A DNA stretch of 64,000 nt from UBA4742 sp002403895 (lineage in GTDB: Bacteria > Actinomycetota > Acidimicrobiia > Acidimicrobiales > Acidimicrobilacustridaceae), in contig DAISGD010000012.1 in assembly GCA_036823295.1 (NCBI GenBank), positions 3,848 to 67,847 of the forward strand. Reading direction: 5' to 3'. The notes under the pieces were generated by a model that did no database searches, was not told where the DNA came from, and saw only the letters and a program-made list of their open reading frames with translations. Position numbers and translations under genes: made by a program. Positions 25,890 through 35,358 of the stretch are shown here, piece after piece; the first letter of the stretch is position 1, and each line of letters starts with the position of its first letter.

Positions 25890-26512
25890 CCGAGGCGTAC
25901 ACGCTCCGCAGCATGGTCGAGGACGAACAGGAAGAGTTCGCAACCCTTCTCCGAGGTCTCACCGCCGAGCAGTGGGCGTTCCCGTCTCTCTGCAAGGGTT
26001 GGTCCGTTCACGACGTTGTGATCCACATCGCCAACCACTCCCACACCACAGCGCGCCACCGCTTTGCCGAACTTGCCCGTGTTCGCTTCTCCGAAGCTCG
26101 CCAGATTGACCTCCACCGGGCACGCCCAACCGACGCCCTGATCGACTGGCTGTCCTCCCCTGCGAAGCTCGGCGGACCGCTCAATATCCGCACGCAGCTC
26201 GCGGAACTCGTGATCCACCAACAGGACGTGAGACGGCCGATCGGGATCGCCCGCGAGATACCTGCCGACCGTCTGTCGGTCCTCCTCGACTTCGGCCTCA
26301 CCCGCGTCGGCAGCGCATCTGTCGCGTTCGCGCGGCGACGTACGAAGGATCTCCGGCTGGTGGCCACCGACTTCGAATGGTCAGCAGGAACGGGACCAGA
26401 AGTACGGGGACCTGGAGAAGCCATCTTCATGGCGGCCAACGGGCGCGCCAGCGCGATCGCAGACCTCACCGGCGACGGACGCGAAGTGCTCGCGCGTCGG
26501 CTCGGCTCGTAA
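25886..26512 (+). CDS. DinB/maleylpyruvate isomerase family protein coupled to the cyclase
   Basis: A 208-residue protein of the mycothiol-dependent maleylpyruvate isomerase/DinB superfamily. The motif LCKGWSVHDVVIHIANHSH near residues 35-55 gives the first metal histidine, and ELVIHQQDVRRPIG near 110-125 matches the second. The C-terminal part ends with the short MDMPI-like sheet (GEAIFMAANGRASAIADLTGDG). GTG 25886 overlaps the cyclase stop, so the two are co-translated; the functional link is unknown. It is only distantly similar to the DinB protein at 21656, arguing against a recent local duplication. Confidence 0.8.
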   Translation: MTEAYTLRSMVEDEQEEFATLLRGLTAEQWAFPSLCKGWSVHDVVIHIANHSHTTARHRFAELARVRFSEARQIDLHRARPTDALIDWLSSPAKLGGPLNIRTQLAELVIHQQDVRRPIGIAREIPADRLSVLLDFGLTRVGSASVAFARRRTKDLRLVATDFEWSAGTGPEVRGPGEAIFMAANGRASAIADLTGDGREVLARRLGS

Positions 26513-26861
26513 ACCGGATCGACGCCGATCGGTCACGGATGGGACACACGCGAACCTCGGCGCGGTGGGCCTCGGCCCACACGAGATAGTCAAGTGCGGG
26601 TACGTGCGCCGCACACCCGATCGGCGACCGCCCCTGCACTGCAAGCCGGCCGACTTTGGATGCGTTCGATGCTGGTCGGCGCGCACCTCGGACTCGAGCT
26701 CTGTCAAGAAGGCCACGCAGTCGTCGGGACGGGCAAGTTCGTCACCCACGGGTACGGTTCCTGCCCCTCGAAGTCCCGCTCCCTCGACCGGTGGTTCCGT
26801 GGCAGGGTCAAACAGGTTGAGTTGTTGCCAATCCCCCGCTGAGCAAGGTGAAGAACCGAGG
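26513..26861. other. Non-coding stretch at the right edge of the island-like segment
   Basis: About 350 bases with no convincing gene. It contains a short hairpin (GTGGGC ... GCCCAC at 26565-26580, 4-base loop) that could end the cyclase-DinB transcript. Frames covering it (minus 26749-26381, plus 26594-26842) have no recognisable domain. Confidence 0.5.
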
Positions 26862-27569
26862 CTAGCTCTCGATTTCGAAGGCAGCCATGTCAGCGTCGAG
26901 CCCGGCCTGGATGGCGCGGGCGGTGGGCACGCGGGTGTTCTCCCGGGTCAGGACGAACGCCCGCGCCCGCAGCCGATCCGCCAGTTCGTGGGCGGCGGCC
27001 AGGGTGGCTGCTTCCACCTCGTCGGGGGGGACCACCCTGTCGAGGAAGTTCACATCGACGGCGTCGGCCGGGGTGGTCACCACCGCGTGCTGGACGGCCG
27101 GGAGGAAATGCCGCTTGGAGAGTCGGTCTCGGGCGAACTCGACCGCGAAGATGGGCAAGGGCATGCCGATCTCGACTTCGGGCAAACCAACTTTGAACGG
27201 TCCGTCGGCTCCGATCCGCACGTCGGCCGCCATCAACAAGATCGCCCCCATCGCCAGGGCATGACCGGTGGCGCCGAGCAGCACCGGGAGCGGGAAGGTG
27301 TAGATGCGAAGGGCCAGGTCGGCGCCTGCTCGGAGCAGGTCGCGAGCCTGGTCGGGGCCGGCTCCCATCACCGACAGGTCGAACCCAGCCGAGAACTTCC
27401 CCGGGCGGCCGATGATGGCAACGGCCTTCGCTTCGTCGGCCTCGGCCTGGGTCAGCAGGGACTGGATGGCGTCGATGGCTGCATGGGTGAGGACGTTGGC
27501 TTTGCCGTCGTCGAAGCGGATCACGGCCACGTTGCCGTCGAGTTGGTAGGTGACGGGAGCGTCGGTCAT
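26862..27569 (-). CDS. Enoyl-CoA hydratase/isomerase (crotonase) family protein
   Basis: A 235-residue crotonase-fold protein. The first oxyanion-hole segment is IGRPGKFSAGFDLSVM; the second is VLLGATGHALAMGAILLMAADVRIG. The usual catalytic Glu-Glu pair is not obvious: the first site reads GAILLMAAD and the second LPEVEIGM, which keeps one Glu. So it may be a hydratase, isomerase or hydrolase acting on an acyl-CoA; substrate unknown. It lies 42 bases downstream of sbcC on the same strand but is probably functionally unrelated to DNA repair. Confidence 0.88.
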   Translation of the reverse strand: MTDAPVTYQLDGNVAVIRFDDGKANVLTHAAIDAIQSLLTQAEADEAKAVAIIGRPGKFSAGFDLSVMGAGPDQARDLLRAGADLALRIYTFPLPVLLGATGHALAMGAILLMAADVRIGADGPFKVGLPEVEIGMPLPIFAVEFARDRLSKRHFLPAVQHAVVTTPADAVDVNFLDRVVPPDEVEAATLAAAHELADRLRARAFVLTRENTRVPTARAIQAGLDADMAAFEIES

Positions 27570-27611
27570 GGCCGCACCCTACGGCAGGGTGTGTGACCGG
27601 GCCACCGGCGC

Positions 27612-30600
27612 TCAGGCGGCGGTGGAGGTGTTGGCCGTCTCGGCGGCTCGCGATGCCGGTCCGGTCGTTCGGAGCCGGGAGCCGGCGGAGCTCTTCACCA
27701 CTTCGAGCTGGCTGGAGATCCGCGTGCGCAGATCACTGACGTGGCTGACGACGCCGACGGTGCGTCCCCCGGCCCGCAGCCCGTCGAGCACGTCCATGAC
27801 GTCTTGGAGGGTGTCGTCGTCGAGGCTGCCGAACCCCTCGTCGATGAACATCGTCTCCATGGTCACCCCGCCGGTCTCGGCGCAGACCACGTCGGCCACC
27901 CCCAGGGCCAGCGCCAGGGAGGTGAAGAAGCTCTCGCCGCCCGAGAGCGTGGAGGTCTCCCGCTCGGTGGACGTCCAGGCGTCGACGACGCGCAGCCCCA
28001 AACCACCCTTGCGTCGACCGTCCGGGGCCTCGTCGGTGTGCACGATGGTGTAGCGGCCGTTGGACATGCGATGGAGGCGCTCGCTGGCCGCGGCGGCCAC
28101 CTGTTCGAGCCGTGCGGCCAGGACGTACGTCGACAGGCGCATGCGATGCTCGACTTGCCGGTCATCGCCGCTGGCCAAGTCGGCGAGGTGTCGGGTGCGC
28201 TCGTAGGTCTCGAGCTTCGGGCCCAACTCGACGAGTTGGCGTTCGACGTCGGTGTGGATGCGCTCCAGCCGGTCGGATGCCTTGCGGGTGGCGCCGGCGG
28301 TGATCGACGCCAACTCGAGGTCACGATCGGCCTCGGCCGCGACGGCTTCGGCCAACTCGACGTCGACCGGATCGAGGGCGGCGGCGGCCAGTAGGTCGGG
28401 GTGGCGCAGCTCGGCGTCGGTCTCGGTCAGGGAGCGCTCATGGGCCTCGATGGCCTCAATGAGCTCGGCGAGGACGTCGGCGTCGAGAGCAGCGGCCCCG
28501 GCCTCGGTCACGTCGGCGAAACCGCGCCGGGTCGCCTCGCGCTCGGCCAGTTCCAGCGCGTCGAGCACCGCCTGGTCGGCCTGGGCCAACTGGTCGAGGG
28601 CGGTCAGGAGATCGCCGATGATGACCCGGTGAGCGTGGAGGCGGTCGGCCCGGTCGGCCAGGGTGATGAACCCACCACGCGCCCGCACGATGCGTTCCCG
28701 GTCTGCGGTCAGGGCGCCCTCGCGGACGCTCCGCCGCTTGTCGAGAGCGGCGCGCTCCTTGTGCAGGACTCGGATCTCCTTGACGATCGTGGCCGCCCGG
28801 GCGTCCAGATCCTTGGCTCGAGCCTCGAGCTCGGGCACGAGAGCGCCTGCCGCCGCAGCTTCGAGGCGTAGCTGTTGGTGGTCGGCGACCGTCGCCGCCA
28901 GCTCCTCGGCGGTGCCCTCGCCGGCGGTGGCCGACGCCGTGGCGAGCCGGGTCTCCAGCTTGGCCACGGTCTCACGCACCCGCTTGCCCTGGGCCGCGGC
29001 GTGATCGAAGCGTTCCTTGGCCGCGGCGACGTCGTCGTCGTTGACCGGCGACCCGTCACCGGACGCAGGGGCGGGGTGTTCGGCACTGCCGCACACCGGG
29101 CAGGGGTGGCCATCCTCCAGCGCCTCGGCCAGCGCGGCCGCTCGGCTGGCCAGTTGGGCCTGAAAGCGCTCGAGCCATGCTTTCTGCGCGTCGAGCTCGG
29201 CCCGACTCGCAGCTTCGTGCTCGAGGCTCGCGGCTGCCGTCTCGATCTCGAGTCGGTCGCGTTCGATGGCGGCCTCGTGGCGGGTGGTGAGGAGCCTGGC
29301 CCGTTCGGCGATGTCGTGACCACGGGCGGCACGTTGCCGGGCCGCATCGAGCCCGTCGCCGACGCGGGCGCGTTCGTCGGGCACGGTCTCGCGCTCGTCT
29401 TCCAGCTCACTGAGCGCCTCGTCGAGCGCGCCGAGCTGCGCAGCCAGCTCCCCGAGCCCCCGCTCGCGCTCGTCGAGCAACTGCTCGTCGGTCAGCAGAT
29501 CGGTGACCTGGCCGAGGTCGCGCAGGAACGACTCGTCGTGGTCGGACAGTTCGCCGCGATCGGCGCCGGTCAGGTCCGGTAGCTCCGCGGCCAGGACCTC
29601 CCGGTAGGCGGCGACCGACCCCGACAACTCCCGGGACCGCGCGCCGGCATGGGTGAACTGCTCGATGAGGGGGAGCAACGGGGCGGCGCGCAGGGCCGCA
29701 TCTCGACGAGCCCGGTCGGCAGTGTGCTGATCGGCCCGTTCGTCGAGTTGCGCCCGAGTAGCGCGGGCAACCGTCAGCCGCTGTTGGCGCTCGCCGAGCG
29801 CGACGGCGTCGGCCAAGGCCGAGCGCGCCTTGGTGTGGACGGTCCGCGCTGCTCGTTCGACCGCGGCCGCGGCTTCACCTTGTCGACCGGCGGAGGCCAT
29901 CACTTCGGCCAGCCAGCGAGTGGCCTCGGTCAAGGGTTCGTCCTTGGGGAAGGGCGTCACGTCGGCGACGGTGGCGGCCGCCACCAAGGCATCGCGGGCG
30001 CGGTCGTCGGCCTCGGCCACCGCGGCCCGGTCGGCGTCGGCCCGATTCCGCAGCCAGCGTTCGATCTCGGCGAAGCGGTGGGTGGCGAACAGCTCCTCGA
30101 GGACGAGGCGCCGCTCGTCGGCGTTGGCTCGGAGGAAGCGGGCGAAGTCACCCTGGGGCAGCATCACGATCTGATGGAACTGGTTGACGCCCATGTGCAG
30201 GTGCTCTTGCAGGTAGGGGTCGGCCTCGTTGGGCTTGGCCGCCCGGGGCACCCACGAGCCGGCCACGAGTTCCTGGACGGTGGCGGTGGGACTGTCCTCG
30301 ACCATCCCCTCGCCTCGCAGCTTGGGCCGCACCTGCCGGGGTCGGCGCACGATGCGGAAGCGTCGCCCGTCGAGGGTGACCTCGAGCCGGACCTCGGTCG
30401 GAGTGGATGGCTCGCCGTGGTGGGATCGGAGCCCGCCGCCCCCGGGGCGCACCCCGGCCACGGTGCCGAACAGGGCAAAGGAGACGGCGTCGAGCACGGT
30501 GGTCTTGCCCGCGCCGGTGGGGCCGTGGAGGAGAAAGAGTCCGGCGTGGGCGAGCTGGTCGAAATCGACCGTCTCGGTCCCCCCGAAGGAACCGAAGGCA

Positions 30601-30626
30601 CTGAACGACAGGGAGTGGAGACGCAT
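27612..30626 (-). CDS. sbcC: SbcC, ATPase subunit of the SbcCD nuclease
   Basis: A 1004-residue Rad50/SMC-like ATPase that, with SbcD, opens DNA hairpins and trims blocked double-strand ends. Walker A is LLHGPTGAGKTT near residue 35. Long coiled coils run from about 170 to 830, broken near the middle by the zinc hook CPVC (Cys509, Cys512). The C-terminal ABC signature TLSGGESFFTSLALALG and Walker B TMFIDEGFGSLDD complete the ATPase head. ATG 30626 overlaps the sbcD stop (ATGA). Length fits the family. Confidence 0.95.
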   Translation of the reverse strand: MRLHSLSFSAFGSFGGTETVDFDQLAHAGLFLLHGPTGAGKTTVLDAVSFALFGTVAGVRPGGGGLRSHHGEPSTPTEVRLEVTLDGRRFRIVRRPRQVRPKLRGEGMVEDSPTATVQELVAGSWVPRAAKPNEADPYLQEHLHMGVNQFHQIVMLPQGDFARFLRANADERRLVLEELFATHRFAEIERWLRNRADADRAAVAEADDRARDALVAAATVADVTPFPKDEPLTEATRWLAEVMASAGRQGEAAAAVERAARTVHTKARSALADAVALGERQQRLTVARATRAQLDERADQHTADRARRDAALRAAPLLPLIEQFTHAGARSRELSGSVAAYREVLAAELPDLTGADRGELSDHDESFLRDLGQVTDLLTDEQLLDERERGLGELAAQLGALDEALSELEDERETVPDERARVGDGLDAARQRAARGHDIAERARLLTTRHEAAIERDRLEIETAAASLEHEAASRAELDAQKAWLERFQAQLASRAAALAEALEDGHPCPVCGSAEHPAPASGDGSPVNDDDVAAAKERFDHAAAQGKRVRETVAKLETRLATASATAGEGTAEELAATVADHQQLRLEAAAAGALVPELEARAKDLDARAATIVKEIRVLHKERAALDKRRSVREGALTADRERIVRARGGFITLADRADRLHAHRVIIGDLLTALDQLAQADQAVLDALELAEREATRRGFADVTEAGAAALDADVLAELIEAIEAHERSLTETDAELRHPDLLAAAALDPVDVELAEAVAAEADRDLELASITAGATRKASDRLERIHTDVERQLVELGPKLETYERTRHLADLASGDDRQVEHRMRLSTYVLAARLEQVAAAASERLHRMSNGRYTIVHTDEAPDGRRKGGLGLRVVDAWTSTERETSTLSGGESFFTSLALALGVADVVCAETGGVTMETMFIDEGFGSLDDDTLQDVMDVLDGLRAGGRTVGVVSHVSDLRTRISSQLEVVKSSAGSRLRTTGPASRAAETANTSTAA

Positions 30627-31783
30627 CAGGTCGACAGCTCTCGGATGCGCTCGGCCTCGAGGCCGGAGCGGAGCAGGCCGAGTTCGGCGTCGGAGGGAGG
30701 GCGCTGCCACATGTCCTCGACGAAGGTCGTGATCATGCCGAGATCGTCGAGGCCGCCCAGGCGCTCCACGTAGCTACCGGACGCGGCATGCCGATGGGCG
30801 GCCAGCGTGAGCTGGAGGACGCCGGGGAAGCGCTGGCGGAGCCGGTCCATCGGGTCGCGGGGCGCCTCCGCGTCGGTCAGGGTCACGGCCAACCAGTGCC
30901 CCTCGTAGGCGGCCCATTTTGGGTCCGTGAGCAATCCGGCGAGAGACCCCTCGATGCGGGCCAGCGGTCGGGTCACGGGACAGGGAATCAGCTCCAGCCC
31001 AGTGACCCCATCGCGCCCGAGATCGACGATCGACACGGACTTGGTGTGGTGGTCCTCGGAAAAGGAGTACGCCAGGGGTGAGCCGCTGTAGGCGACTCGC
31101 CCCGGCACCGGCTGTTGGGCCCGGTGGAGGTGACCGAGGGCGGCGTAGTGGACGCCCTCGAACACGGAGGCCGAGACCAGGGCGGAGCCGCCCACGCTGA
31201 TGTCGCGCTCGCTGTCGGAGATGTCAGCCGCGGCCGCTCCGGCAACGAACGCATGGGCCATGGCGATGCTTCGGGTGGTGGCGGGGCGGCGGGCGGCGTC
31301 GGCCCGGACGGCGGCCATGGCGGCGGTGAGCACCGCCTCGTGGCGGGGGGCGTCGGCTCCGACTGCCGACCAGGTGAGCTCGGGCTCGAGGTAGGGGAGC
31401 GGGTAGATGGCCACATCGCCGTGGGCGTCCGCCACCACTACCGGGTGCCCGACACCGGCCGGATCGGTGCGGAGGTGCACGCCGGAGGTGGCGATGAGAT
31501 CGGCGCCGAAGCCGAGGCGGCTGGGAGAATCGTGGTTGCCACTGATGAGCACGACCGGCACGTGGAGCGCGGCGATGCGCTCCAGCGCGTCGCTGAACAG
31601 AACGACGGCCTCGACCGGAGGGATGGCCCGGTCGTAGAGGTCACCGCACACCACAACGGCTCCGATGCCCTCGTCGCGCACGACCTCGACCAGGAAGTCG
31701 ACGAAGGCGGCTTGGGCGTCGAGCTGCGACTGGCCGTGGAGGGAGCGACCGAGGTGCCAGTCGCTGGTGTGCAGGAGCCGCAT
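30626..31783 (-). CDS. sbcD: SbcD, nuclease subunit of the SbcCD complex
   Basis: A 385-residue Mre11-like metallophosphoesterase. The manganese-binding motifs are LLHTSDWHLGRSL, VVVCGDLYDRA, LISGNHDSPSRLGF and, further on, YAALGHLHRAQ. Together with SbcC it gives ATP-dependent double-strand exonuclease and single-strand endonuclease activity. The gene precedes sbcC with a 4-base overlap and lies 107 bases downstream of the AddA-like gene on the same strand. Confidence 0.95.
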   Translation of the reverse strand: MRLLHTSDWHLGRSLHGQSQLDAQAAFVDFLVEVVRDEGIGAVVVCGDLYDRAIPPVEAVVLFSDALERIAALHVPVVLISGNHDSPSRLGFGADLIATSGVHLRTDPAGVGHPVVVADAHGDVAIYPLPYLEPELTWSAVGADAPRHEAVLTAAMAAVRADAARRPATTRSIAMAHAFVAGAAAADISDSERDISVGGSALVSASVFEGVHYAALGHLHRAQQPVPGRVAYSGSPLAYSFSEDHHTKSVSIVDLGRDGVTGLELIPCPVTRPLARIEGSLAGLLTDPKWAAYEGHWLAVTLTDAEAPRDPMDRLRQRFPGVLQLTLAAHRHAASGSYVERLGGLDDLGMITTFVEDMWQRPPSDAELGLLRSGLEAERIRELST

Positions 31784-31890
31784 GGCCCCACGTTAGAGAG
31801 GGGGTGTGACAGTGACGGCGATGCCAACAACCACAAGGGATCGCGGACCGACCGAGGGGACAGGTCGTCGAGGTCGGGACCCGGATGAGG

Positions 31891-34800
31891 TCACCGGGCG
31901 GCGAGCACCGCCTCGACCTCGGCCTTGGCTGCGGCCAGGTCACCGATCTCGCGCTCGACCGCTCCTGCTGCTCGCAGGAAGAGGAACACGCCGCGCGTCA
32001 CCGGACGACCGACGGCCCCCTCCACGGCGACGGCGTACGACGCTGCTTGGAGGCGGTAGCGGTCGACGGCCGCATCGATCTCGGCATCGGTGGTGGCCGC
32101 ATCGGTCTTGTAGTCGACGACGACCAGCCCGTCCGGAGCCTCCACGAGCAAGTCGATGAAGCCCTCCAGGGTGCGTTGGCCAACCGCGGTTCCGACGTAG
32201 AGCTCGCGCCAGTAGCGACCGGAGGCCACCGCGTCCCGCACGATGGGGGACCCGATCGCCACGCGGGCCAGGCGCTCGATCTCGGCGGCATGGGACGAGA
32301 CCCCCTCGGCCACCGCCTGGACGTGAGCCAACTCGGTCAGTCCATCGGCCGTGGCCAGGTCGACGAGTTGCAGCACGCCGTGCACGGCGCGCCCGATGGC
32401 GGTGCCGGCCCGACCCCGGCGCCAAGGGGGGAGGTCGAGATCGGCCTCGGTCTCGTCGGGGGGTTCGACGGAAGTTCGTTCGTCGGCATCCCTGGCGTCG
32501 GGTTGGTGGCGCGCCAGTTTGGCCACCGCGGTGGCGGCCAGCGTGCGCGGTTGTGCCCCACGCCCGATCAACTCGCCCCGCTGGTCGATCCAACGCTGAC
32601 GGGCGTCCACCGAATCGTGGAGCAACTCGTCGTCAGCCGGAGAAGGCCCTGGCGCCGCCGCTGGCGCGGGTGCCTCCGACTCGGGCTGGTGCTTGGTCTC
32701 GGCGGGATCGTCGGCGAAGGTGAGGTCCAAGGTGGGGGTCAATGAGACGTCGAGCGGAGCCTCGTCGACCGCCGCTGCGTCGAGGCGGCGCCACAGCTCG
32801 GCGGCGGGCTCGCTCTGGGCGGCCAGGCGTGCCGCGTGGCAACTGGTGCCGCGTTTGTGGTGGAGGCTCACGACCAAGTGGTCCCGGGCCCGGGTGGCCG
32901 CTACGTACAGCAGCCGGAGCTGCTCGTAACTCTCCATCGTGTCCTCCACCGTGGCCAGCTGGGTATAGCCGGGGGTGGCGGCATGCTTCGACAGGCGGAC
33001 CTCGGGTGACGACTCCCGCCACAAGACGTCCACGCCGGTGCGCCGCGACCGGTCGGCGACGTTGAGCCCACTCAGGACGACGATGGGGAACTCGAGGCCC
33101 TTGGAGGCGTGAACGGTCATGATCCGCACCGCGTCGTCATCACTCTCGGGAAGGATGGCCTCGACGACGCGGGCGTCTTCGGCGCATTGGACCTCGGCCC
33201 ACGCCAGGTAGCGGCGCAGGTCGGTGCCGTAGGCATCGGTGAAGACCCTCGCCTGATCGGTCACGAAGTGCAGGCGTCGCCACACGTCGCGAGGCCGGCG
33301 ATCGTCCAGAGCCAGCTCGAACAACCGCCTTTCGGCCAACACGCGGTGGATGAGACCGCTCACGTCGTGCCACCACCGCTCGTCGTGGAGGACGCGGAGC
33401 GATCGCAATCCGGCGGCGACCGCATGATCTTCCCGGAGGCCGTCGGGCGGGGGTTTCCGGTAGTCCCAGGATCCGTTGGTGGTGCGGTGCTCGACCAGGT
33501 CGTCGTCGCCGCACCCGAACATCGGGGAGCGCAGCGCGGCCACGATGGCTACCTCGTCGGTGGGATCGTCGATGGCCCGCAGCACCGTGAGAAGGTCCCG
33601 AACCTCGGGGCTGGCGTAGACCAGCGAGCTCGACTCGACCCGATAGGCCAGCCCCGCCGACTCGAGCGCTTCCTCCAAGGCGGGCAGCGATGTCCGGGTG
33701 GGAATCAACACACAGATGTCGGCCAACGTCGCCGCCCGGCCCTCGTCACCCACCGGCCAGCCCTCGTCGCGGATGCGGCGCACCGCGTCGGCGATCTCGG
33801 TGGCCTCGGTTGCTCGGATCTCGGGCATGTTCTGGTCGTCGACGCCCTCACCGAGCAGCACCACCGGAGCGACCGCGGTCGAACCACGGGGTCCCTGCGG
33901 GTGGGGCGGGCGATGGGCCACCAGCGGGTCGTACGCCGGCTGCACGCCGGCGACCCCATCACCGATCAGCCCGGCAAACATGGCGTTCACCCAGTCGATA
34001 ATGCCGGGCACGCTGCGCCGGTTGCGGGTGAGGGCGAGGGGCTCGTCGACGTAGGAGGAGCGCACCTCGAGGAACAGGCCGATGTCGGCCCGTCGGAAGC
34101 GGTAGATGGCCTGCTTGGCGTCACCCACGAAGAACAAGGCACCAGGGGGGAAGGTCAGCTCGGTCCAGGGCTTGGCGGTCGCGTCGGGGTCATCGGTGGC
34201 GATGCGGACCGCCAACTCGGCCTGGATGGGATCAGTGTCCTGGAACTCGTCGATGAGCAGGTGGCTGTAAGTGCGGTGGAGGACGGTGGCGACGTCCCGA
34301 TGATGACGAAGCAGGTTCCGGGCCTGGACCAACAGGTCGTGGAACTCGAGCGTGCCGTCGCGCCGCCGCTCGTCAGCCGCGGCCAGCGTGAGGTCTCGCA
34401 CCGCCAACAGCAAGTGGGCGAGGGCTTGTTCGGACACGGCCGAGACCAGGCTCCCCCGAGCCTCGGCCGCCCCGGCCAGCAGGTCGCGCACCTCGTCGAC
34501 GTGACCCTGCCAGGACTCCTTCCGGCCGTAGCTGCAGGTCAGCCGGGGGGCCTGAGCGAGCAACTGGAGGATCTCGAGGTCGCCGGAGGCGCCAGCCAGG
34601 CGCCCTCGAAAGCCGGCCAGCCCCTCGATGTGGGCCAAGAGCTTGTCGTCGATGTCGAGGCACCACGCACACGCTCGCTCGGACTCGTCGAGGGCCGCGA
34701 GCACGGGGCGAGGGTCGACCGCCGCGGTCGCCGGCGGGGCCAGCTCGGCATCGGCCACCAGGTCCCAGTTTCGGTTGAACTCGAGGGCCACGGAGCGGAG

Positions 34801-35358
34801 GTGGTCGAGGGTGATCCCGGTGACGAGCGCCCGCTGCAGCGCAACGGTGTGGGCCGGGTCGTCGAGGAGTCGGTCGAGGAAGTCGCTCCACCGTTCGTCG
34901 AAGGCGACCGAGGAACGGATCTCGTCGTAGACGTCGAACGTCGGGGGCAGGCCGGCCTCGAACGGGTGCTCCGACAAGATCCGGTGGGCGAAGCCGTGCA
35001 GGGTGGTGATGGCGGCGGCGTCGACGTCGGCCAGCGCCTCGGTGGCGAGCTCTTCGCGCCGAGCTCGCCCGGCATCATCGAGATCGGCGGCGGCATATTC
35101 CTCGTCGTGGTGGCCGGCCGCGAGTCGTTCCAGCTCCTCGCGTACCCGGTCGCGCAGCTCACCGGCGGCGGCCTCGGTGAACGTGATGGCGGCGATGCTG
35201 TGCAGCCGGGACACATCGTTGGCCACCAGTTCGATGATGCGACCGACCAGCGCCGTCGTCTTGCCCGTGCCGGCACCGGCCTCCACGAAGAGGGTGGCGT
35301 CGAGGTGTTGTCGGATCTCGCGCCGGGCCCGGGTGTCGTCGTCGGGCCGAGCGGTCAT
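31891..35358 (-). CDS. AddA-like UvrD/Rep helicase with RecB-family nuclease domain
   Basis: An 1155-residue helicase-nuclease for processing double-strand breaks. SF1 helicase motifs: Walker A VEAGAGTGKTTALVG, motif Ia AITFTEAAAGELRDRV, motif II LLIDEFQDTDPIQ, motif III FVGDAKQAIYRFR, motif V TVHASKGLEFPIVVLSG and motif VI LLYVAATRARDHLVV. The C-terminal PD-(D/E)XK nuclease (from about 1000) shows IGRAVHGVL, GFIDLLVEAPDGLVVVDYKTD and QAASYAVAVE. No Fe-S cysteines are in this subunit. ATG 35358 overlaps the stop of the AddB-like gene. AddA-like is preferred over UvrD because of the fused nuclease and the partner. Confidence 0.92.
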   Translation of the reverse strand: MTARPDDDTRARREIRQHLDATLFVEAGAGTGKTTALVGRIIELVANDVSRLHSIAAITFTEAAAGELRDRVREELERLAAGHHDEEYAAADLDDAGRARREELATEALADVDAAAITTLHGFAHRILSEHPFEAGLPPTFDVYDEIRSSVAFDERWSDFLDRLLDDPAHTVALQRALVTGITLDHLRSVALEFNRNWDLVADAELAPPATAAVDPRPVLAALDESERACAWCLDIDDKLLAHIEGLAGFRGRLAGASGDLEILQLLAQAPRLTCSYGRKESWQGHVDEVRDLLAGAAEARGSLVSAVSEQALAHLLLAVRDLTLAAADERRRDGTLEFHDLLVQARNLLRHHRDVATVLHRTYSHLLIDEFQDTDPIQAELAVRIATDDPDATAKPWTELTFPPGALFFVGDAKQAIYRFRRADIGLFLEVRSSYVDEPLALTRNRRSVPGIIDWVNAMFAGLIGDGVAGVQPAYDPLVAHRPPHPQGPRGSTAVAPVVLLGEGVDDQNMPEIRATEATEIADAVRRIRDEGWPVGDEGRAATLADICVLIPTRTSLPALEEALESAGLAYRVESSSLVYASPEVRDLLTVLRAIDDPTDEVAIVAALRSPMFGCGDDDLVEHRTTNGSWDYRKPPPDGLREDHAVAAGLRSLRVLHDERWWHDVSGLIHRVLAERRLFELALDDRRPRDVWRRLHFVTDQARVFTDAYGTDLRRYLAWAEVQCAEDARVVEAILPESDDDAVRIMTVHASKGLEFPIVVLSGLNVADRSRRTGVDVLWRESSPEVRLSKHAATPGYTQLATVEDTMESYEQLRLLYVAATRARDHLVVSLHHKRGTSCHAARLAAQSEPAAELWRRLDAAAVDEAPLDVSLTPTLDLTFADDPAETKHQPESEAPAPAAAPGPSPADDELLHDSVDARQRWIDQRGELIGRGAQPRTLAATAVAKLARHQPDARDADERTSVEPPDETEADLDLPPWRRGRAGTAIGRAVHGVLQLVDLATADGLTELAHVQAVAEGVSSHAAEIERLARVAIGSPIVRDAVASGRYWRELYVGTAVGQRTLEGFIDLLVEAPDGLVVVDYKTDAATTDAEIDAAVDRYRLQAASYAVAVEGAVGRPVTRGVFLFLRAAGAVEREIGDLAAAKAEVEAVLAAR

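Noticed and set aside
26381..26749. 122-residue minus-strand frame after the DinB gene
   Set aside because: It overlaps the DinB coding end and shows no family pattern; it might be a decayed gene, but I cannot support it.
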